Source: an uncultured Clostridia bacterium | GTDB lineage: Bacteria > Bacillota > Clostridia > Christensenellales > UBA1242 | Assembly: GCA_937893125.1 (NCBI GenBank) | Contig: CALBHW010000013.1 | Location: 1-17,207 of the forward strand | Direction of reading: 5' to 3' | Length of the DNA stretch: 17,207 nucleotides | Part shown: in pieces, positions 14,013-17,207 of the stretch | Position numbering within the stretch: the first letter of the stretch is position 1 | How the letters are laid out: the number at the start of each line of letters is the position of its first letter | Made by a program: the position numbers and the translations under genes | Notes under the pieces: generated by a model | The model's input: only the letters and a program-made list of their open reading frames with translations | Databases searched by the model: none | What the model was told of the DNA's origin: nothing

Positions 14013-14846
14013 ATGACAATTTATGAAGATTTAATGGGGCGGATAGAAAAACTTAAAAAGAAAACGCCGTTTGTAATTTTTGGCGAGAGTGAACTTGGCT
14101 CGCCACTTGTTGCGTTTGTTTTAGGAAATGGAGAAAGAAAAATCCTTATTCAGGCGTCCATTCACGCGCGGGAATACATAACTTCTTTTATGGCTATTCG
14201 CCTAATTGAAGCGTTGCGCGAATCACAACTTAACGCGCAACTTATCGTTGTGCCTGTTATGAATCCAGATGGTGTCCGTATTTGCGATGAAGGGGCGGAT
14301 TTTATAAAGGACGAAAAGTGTAAAGCGGTCATATCAAAAATTTTAAAAACCACACCTAAAAGACTTTATAAAGCAAATGCAAACGGGGTCGACCTCAACT
14401 GCAATTTTGACGCGGGTTGGGGAACGGGCTCACAAAACAAATTCGACGCGCCAAGTTTTGCGAACTTTGTGGGATTTTTTCCAAATTCCGAAAATGAAGT
14501 ACAATCACTTATAAGCTTGACAAAAAGTTTTTTACCTAATTTAACTTTAAGCCTTCACACAAAAGGCGAAGTCGTATATTTTGGCTACGCTGGACAGCCA
14601 GAAAAAACAAGAGCCCAGCAACAAAAATATCTAAAAGTAATCGAAAAGGCTTCAAAATATAAAGGTGTTTTTACGACAGGTAGTGGTGGCGGATATAAAG
14701 ATTATTGTTTGCTTAGACTTGACATCACGGGCTTTACGATAGAATTTGGAAGTGACAAATTATCCCACCCAATTAGTCTAACTCACCTTGACGAGTTATT
14801 TGACAAATTATATGCAATTGTTTTAGAATTATTAAAACAAGAGTAA
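14013..14846 (+). CDS. M14-family zinc carboxypeptidase-like protein, cytoplasmic
   Basis: 277 residues with no signal peptide. The zinc ligands of M14 enzymes are present: HARE (H51, E54) and H182 in LSLHTKG; the catalytic glutamate is E244 in FTIEFG. MNPDGV (83-88) and NGVDLNCNFD (124-133) are further family blocks. In carboxypeptidase A-type enzymes the last motif is DLNRN, whose Arg helps bind the substrate carboxylate; here that position is C130. Loss of that Arg and the following W-G-T-G pattern resemble the gamma-D-glutamyl-diaminopimelate peptidase branch, so muropeptide trimming or recycling in the cytoplasm is the best guess, as inference. The gene stands alone after the rlmH terminator. 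The ATG at 14013 fits a leaderless start; an in-frame ATG seven codons later has no better ribosome-binding site. Confidence 0.85.
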   Translation: MTIYEDLMGRIEKLKKKTPFVIFGESELGSPLVAFVLGNGERKILIQASIHAREYITSFMAIRLIEALRESQLNAQLIVVPVMNPDGVRICDEGADFIKDEKCKAVISKILKTTPKRLYKANANGVDLNCNFDAGWGTGSQNKFDAPSFANFVGFFPNSENEVQSLISLTKSFLPNLTLSLHTKGEVVYFGYAGQPEKTRAQQQKYLKVIEKASKYKGVFTTGSGGGYKDYCLLRLDITGFTIEFGSDKLSHPISLTHLDELFDKLYAIVLELLKQE

Positions 14847-14997
14847 AATCAACAAGTAAAGGTCTTTTTTTTAAGGTTGACTTGTATTTGTCAAAGTAAA
14901 AAAGTCTAGGTTGTATATTTTTATAAACATACAAGACGAACCAAATTTACCTTTTAAGTAATTTTTTAGACCAAAACTTGTTTAAAAAGGGAAATAG

Positions 14998-15783
14998 ATG
15001 CAAAATTTTATGTTGGAAGCCGTATTGCAGGCAAAAAAAGCGAAAGAAATTGGCGAAGTGCCAGTCGGCGCAGTTATAGTAAAGGACGAAAAGGTTATTT
15101 CAAAAGCGTATAACACAAGAGAAAAAACGCAAAATGCGCTTTGTCACGCGGAAATTTTGGCGATAGAAAAGGCGTGCAAGAAATTGTCATCTTTTAGGCT
15201 TTCAGACTGCCAAATGTATGTTACATTAGAACCTTGCGCGATGTGCACGGGAGCAATACTAAATGCGCGGATTGGACAAGTTTTTGTTGGGTGCAAAGAC
15301 GAAAATTTTGGCTGTTGTGGCGGAAAAGTTGAACTTACAAATGGTGATTTTGGCTACTCTCCAAGAATCACTTTCGGCGTAATGGAAGAAGAGTGTAAGG
15401 CTTTAATCGACGATTTTTTTAGGTCGGCACGAGAAAAGGGAAAATTAAAAAAACTACTTGGAAAAGAAATTGAAATCGTCTTTAAAGACAACTTTTTTAC
15501 AAAAGTCGGGGACAAAAAAATACCTTGTTTTTTGTCTGAAGAACCTAAAAACGAATATTTTTTTAAAAAACCTTTTAAAAGAAAAGTTGTCGCAATTATT
15601 GATAGTTTAAAGTTAAACAAAATATTTTTTCTTTGTGGTGAAAATTTTAATAAACATTATTTAGAAAAAGTTTCTCAAGATTTAAAACTTAGTGGTAAAT
15701 TGAAAATATTTATTTTAGGGCGTGAAGCCTTAATTTTTGACGAAAAAAAATTGACAAAAGGAGAAGAAAATTTTAACATATAA
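14998..15783 (+). CDS. tadA: tRNA-specific adenosine deaminase TadA with C-terminal extension
   Basis: 261 residues. The first ~150 are a complete TadA, which deaminates A34 to inosine in the anticodon of tRNA-Arg(ACG). HAE (H50, E52) and PCAMC (C80, C83) supply the zinc ligands and proton shuttle; EVPVGAVIVKD, LEPCAMCTGAILNARI and the C-terminal DDFFRSAREK helix are typical. TadA normally ends near residue 155. Here about 105 further residues follow, lysine- and phenylalanine-rich, with two hydrophobic strands (VVAIIDS and KIFFLCG, then KIFILGREALIF) that could form a small alpha/beta domain; I do not recognise it. The ATG has AGGGA five bases upstream. The TAA stop is followed by CAT and then the ATG of the GlmU-like gene in the same reading frame. 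Confidence 0.92.
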   Translation: MQNFMLEAVLQAKKAKEIGEVPVGAVIVKDEKVISKAYNTREKTQNALCHAEILAIEKACKKLSSFRLSDCQMYVTLEPCAMCTGAILNARIGQVFVGCKDENFGCCGGKVELTNGDFGYSPRITFGVMEEECKALIDDFFRSAREKGKLKKLLGKEIEIVFKDNFFTKVGDKKIPCFLSEEPKNEYFFKKPFKRKVVAIIDSLKLNKIFFLCGENFNKHYLEKVSQDLKLSGKLKIFILGREALIFDEKKLTKGEENFNI

Positions 15784-15786
15784 CAT

Positions 15787-16554
15787 ATGAATAATATAAT
15801 TTTTTCAACGGAAATTTTGACCGAATTTGAACTAGGTGACATTTCAAAAAAAGTCGTTCGCGCTATTGTTATTTCGCCTATCGAAACAAAAGATTTGGTC
15901 GAAAAAGAAATAATGGGAAGGTCGTCAAAAGAATATGTTTTGAACGCGCTTTCAAATTACGAGACAACACTCGTTGAGTCGGATGAGTCACTTCTTGACG
16001 CTGTTAAGCCATATTTAAAGGATGAAGATTATACTATAATTTTATACGCTGACACACCTCTTATACGTCCTAGCGAAATAGCCGACGCGCTTGAATATGC
16101 AATTTCAAAAAACACCGATTTTTGCAAGTTGCCTAGGGGGGCTATTGTTAAGACTAGTGCCGTAAAATTAAACAAAATTGAGTTGTCTTGCGAGGCAAAT
16201 TTTTTAAACAAGCAAAATTTTTTCTATATATTTAATCTTGCGACTTTATCTCAAGCGCGCGAAAAAATGCGTCAAAACATTTTGATGGAACTTAGTTCAA
16301 AGGTCGAGCTTGAAGCCTTATCTACTTGTTATATTGATAGCCTTGTTGAGATAAAAAAAGGCACTTGCATTGGGGCTAATTGCGTGTTGCGTGGGGCAAC
16401 TGTAATTGGCGAAAATTGTGTGATTGGTGACAATTCTATTATTGAAAATTGCAAAATTGGCAATAATTGCGAAATAAAATCTAGTTATTTAAAAGATGTT
16501 GACATTAAAAATGACACAAAGGTCTCACCTTTTACTGTTAAGGAGAAAAAATAA
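15787..16554 (+). CDS. Degenerate, truncated GlmU-like protein
   Basis: 255 residues, against about 450 for GlmU. Homology to GlmU is seen at IILYADTPLI (84-93; GlmU has LYGDTPLI), at the linker helix NLATLSQAREKMRQNI (150-165), at TCYIDSLVEI (180-189), and in left-handed beta-helix hexapeptides from about 182 to 250 (CIGANCVLRG, VIGENCVIGDN). Missing are the UTP-binding LAAGxGTRM loop near the N-terminus, the QLGTGHA-type uridine-binding segment, and the whole acetyltransferase active-site part of the beta helix. It therefore probably has neither uridyltransferase nor acetyltransferase activity; a regulatory or structural role, or decay, is possible. It sits between tadA and pth, where Firmicutes often have glmU-prs. 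The nearest ribosome-binding site (AAAGGAG, 15757-15763) is 23 bases from the ATG, so initiation may depend on tadA translation. Confidence 0.75.
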   Translation: MNNIIFSTEILTEFELGDISKKVVRAIVISPIETKDLVEKEIMGRSSKEYVLNALSNYETTLVESDESLLDAVKPYLKDEDYTIILYADTPLIRPSEIADALEYAISKNTDFCKLPRGAIVKTSAVKLNKIELSCEANFLNKQNFFYIFNLATLSQAREKMRQNILMELSSKVELEALSTCYIDSLVEIKKGTCIGANCVLRGATVIGENCVIGDNSIIENCKIGNNCEIKSSYLKDVDIKNDTKVSPFTVKEKK

Positions 16555-17081
16555 TGAAATTTATTGTCGGGCTAGGCAACCCAGGAGATGAGTACAAAAG
16601 AACTTATCATAATATTGGTTTTATGGCAGTTGATAAATTGGCAAAAAAACTTGGCGTTTCAATTTGCAAGTCAAAATTTAACGCCCTTTACGCACAAACG
16701 AACATTGCGGGTGAAATAGTTTTTCTTATTAAACCTTTAACGTATATGAATAATTCGGGGGAAGCGGTCGCGCAATTTAGCAAATTTTATAAAGTAGCAC
16801 CCGAAAATATTTTTATTATTTGTGACGACATTGACTTAGACAAGGGTGTGTCGAGATTTCGCGAGCACGGGAGTGCTGGGACGCATAACGGTCTAAAAAG
16901 TATTGTACACTCTTTAAACTCCGAAAATTTCCCTAGACTTAAAATAGGCGCTGGTAATGACAAATCTATTCCGCTTGTTGACTATGTTGTAAGTCGAATT
17001 GACGACGAAAGTATGCTCAAAATTGAGTCCGCTATTGACGAAGGGCTAGAAAAAGTGCTAAAATTGATTGGAAATGAATAA
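16554..17081 (+). CDS. pth: Peptidyl-tRNA hydrolase
   Basis: 175 residues, slightly short of the usual ~185-195. It frees tRNA from peptidyl-tRNAs that drop off the ribosome. The family signature is complete: FIVGLGNPGDEYKRTYHNIGF with N9 and catalytic H19; KPLTYMNNSG with M65 and N66; ICDDIDLDKG with D91; and GSAGTHNGLKS with N112 (the common form is GSAGGHNG). Its ATG overlaps the stop of the GlmU-like gene by one base (TAATG), so the two are co-translated; its own end overlaps the next gene by eight bases. The order ...pth-mfd matches the conserved Firmicute arrangement. Confidence 0.96.
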   Translation: MKFIVGLGNPGDEYKRTYHNIGFMAVDKLAKKLGVSICKSKFNALYAQTNIAGEIVFLIKPLTYMNNSGEAVAQFSKFYKVAPENIFIICDDIDLDKGVSRFREHGSAGTHNGLKSIVHSLNSENFPRLKIGAGNDKSIPLVDYVVSRIDDESMLKIESAIDEGLEKVLKLIGNE

Positions 17082-17207
17082 CATTGTACAAGTTCTAAAA
17101 GGCATTGAAAATTGGGATAAACTGACTTTTAGCGGTTTAAATGATGGCGAAAAAGCATTTTTGCCATATTTTTTTACTGGGAAAACAGTTGTAATAGCAA
17201 ATAGCGA
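17074..17207 (+). CDS. mfd: Transcription-repair coupling factor, 3'-partial
   Basis: An open frame starts at ATG 17074, eight bases inside the end of pth, and runs to the window edge (44 complete codons). The visible residues, MNNIVQVLKGIENW... then LTFSGLNDGEKAFLPYFFTGKTVVIANS, follow the N-terminal pattern of Mfd (short helix, then a GL-x-D/S-x-x-K-A segment and a hydrophobic strand). Mfd removes stalled RNA polymerase and recruits UvrA. The identification also rests on the pth-mfd order, which is widely conserved in Firmicutes. The helicase motifs lie beyond the window. There is only a weak GGAA directly before the ATG, consistent with coupled translation. Confidence 0.78.
   Translation, partial: MNNIVQVLKGIENWDKLTFSGLNDGEKAFLPYFFTGKTVVIANS

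Noticed and set aside
14847..14900. Terminator after the M14 gene at the AAAGGTC-T8 stretch
   Set aside because: The T run is impressive but no upstream arm pairs with AAAGGTC; the only alternatives are competing 5-bp stems, so no terminator is called.
1..17207. Prophage, transposon, CRISPR array or defence island
   Set aside because: No integrase, transposase, phage structural gene, regularly spaced repeats or known defence effector is visible; apart from a few unknowns the genes are housekeeping or envelope genes.

Overview
This window looks like chromosomal housekeeping sequence from an uncultured low-G+C Gram-positive bacterium, most likely a Clostridia-type Firmicute. The reasons are: strongly A/T-rich sequence; AGGA/GGGG-type Shine-Dalgarno sites; a VanW-family protein, a WalJ/YycJ-type metallo-beta-lactamase-fold protein and RlmH; a long-form glutamyl-tRNA synthetase of the type I associate with Clostridia; and a tadA - GlmU-like - pth - mfd run that recalls the Firmicute glmU-prs-pth-mfd neighbourhood. 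TGA is used as a stop (rlmH), so the code is the standard bacterial one. I see no tRNA, rRNA, CRISPR array, prophage or transposase.

Layout. Bases 1-409 hold the end of an unrecognised gene. Bases 410-920 are non-coding and hairpin-rich, with a palindromic element, a good rho-independent terminator without an obvious gene of its own, and two diverged copies of a ~60-base hairpin unit. On the minus strand, 921-2372 encodes a membrane-anchored VanW-family protein, divergent from rmuC (2670-3974). After two tandem terminators comes a two-gene unit of unknown secreted or membrane proteins (4277-6208) that look distantly related to each other. Next are gltX (6331-8001), a small membrane protein, a long terminator, an M1-family lipoprotein aminopeptidase (start re-assigned to GTG 8445), walJ, an operon of two CPBP membrane proteases plus rlmH, an M14 metallopeptidase, and finally tadA, a degenerate GlmU-like protein, pth and the start of mfd.

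How the genes relate. Several products concern translation (gltX, tadA, rlmH, pth) or the cell envelope (VanW, WalJ-like, M14, the lipoproteins). They do not form a single pathway. Co-transcription is best supported for 4277-6208, for 11205-13816 (overlapping or abutting genes) and for 14998-window end.

Most noteworthy: (1) a truncated, catalytically degenerate GlmU homologue in the usual glmU position, with prs absent, lying in the same reading frame as an extended TadA and separated from it by TAA-CAT; (2) three transcription units whose promoter -10 boxes end exactly six bases before an ATG with no ribosome-binding site, which predicts leaderless mRNAs; (3) the related pair of unknown exported proteins; (4) the structured non-coding block at 410-870. 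I did not find a convincing new defence or mobile system.
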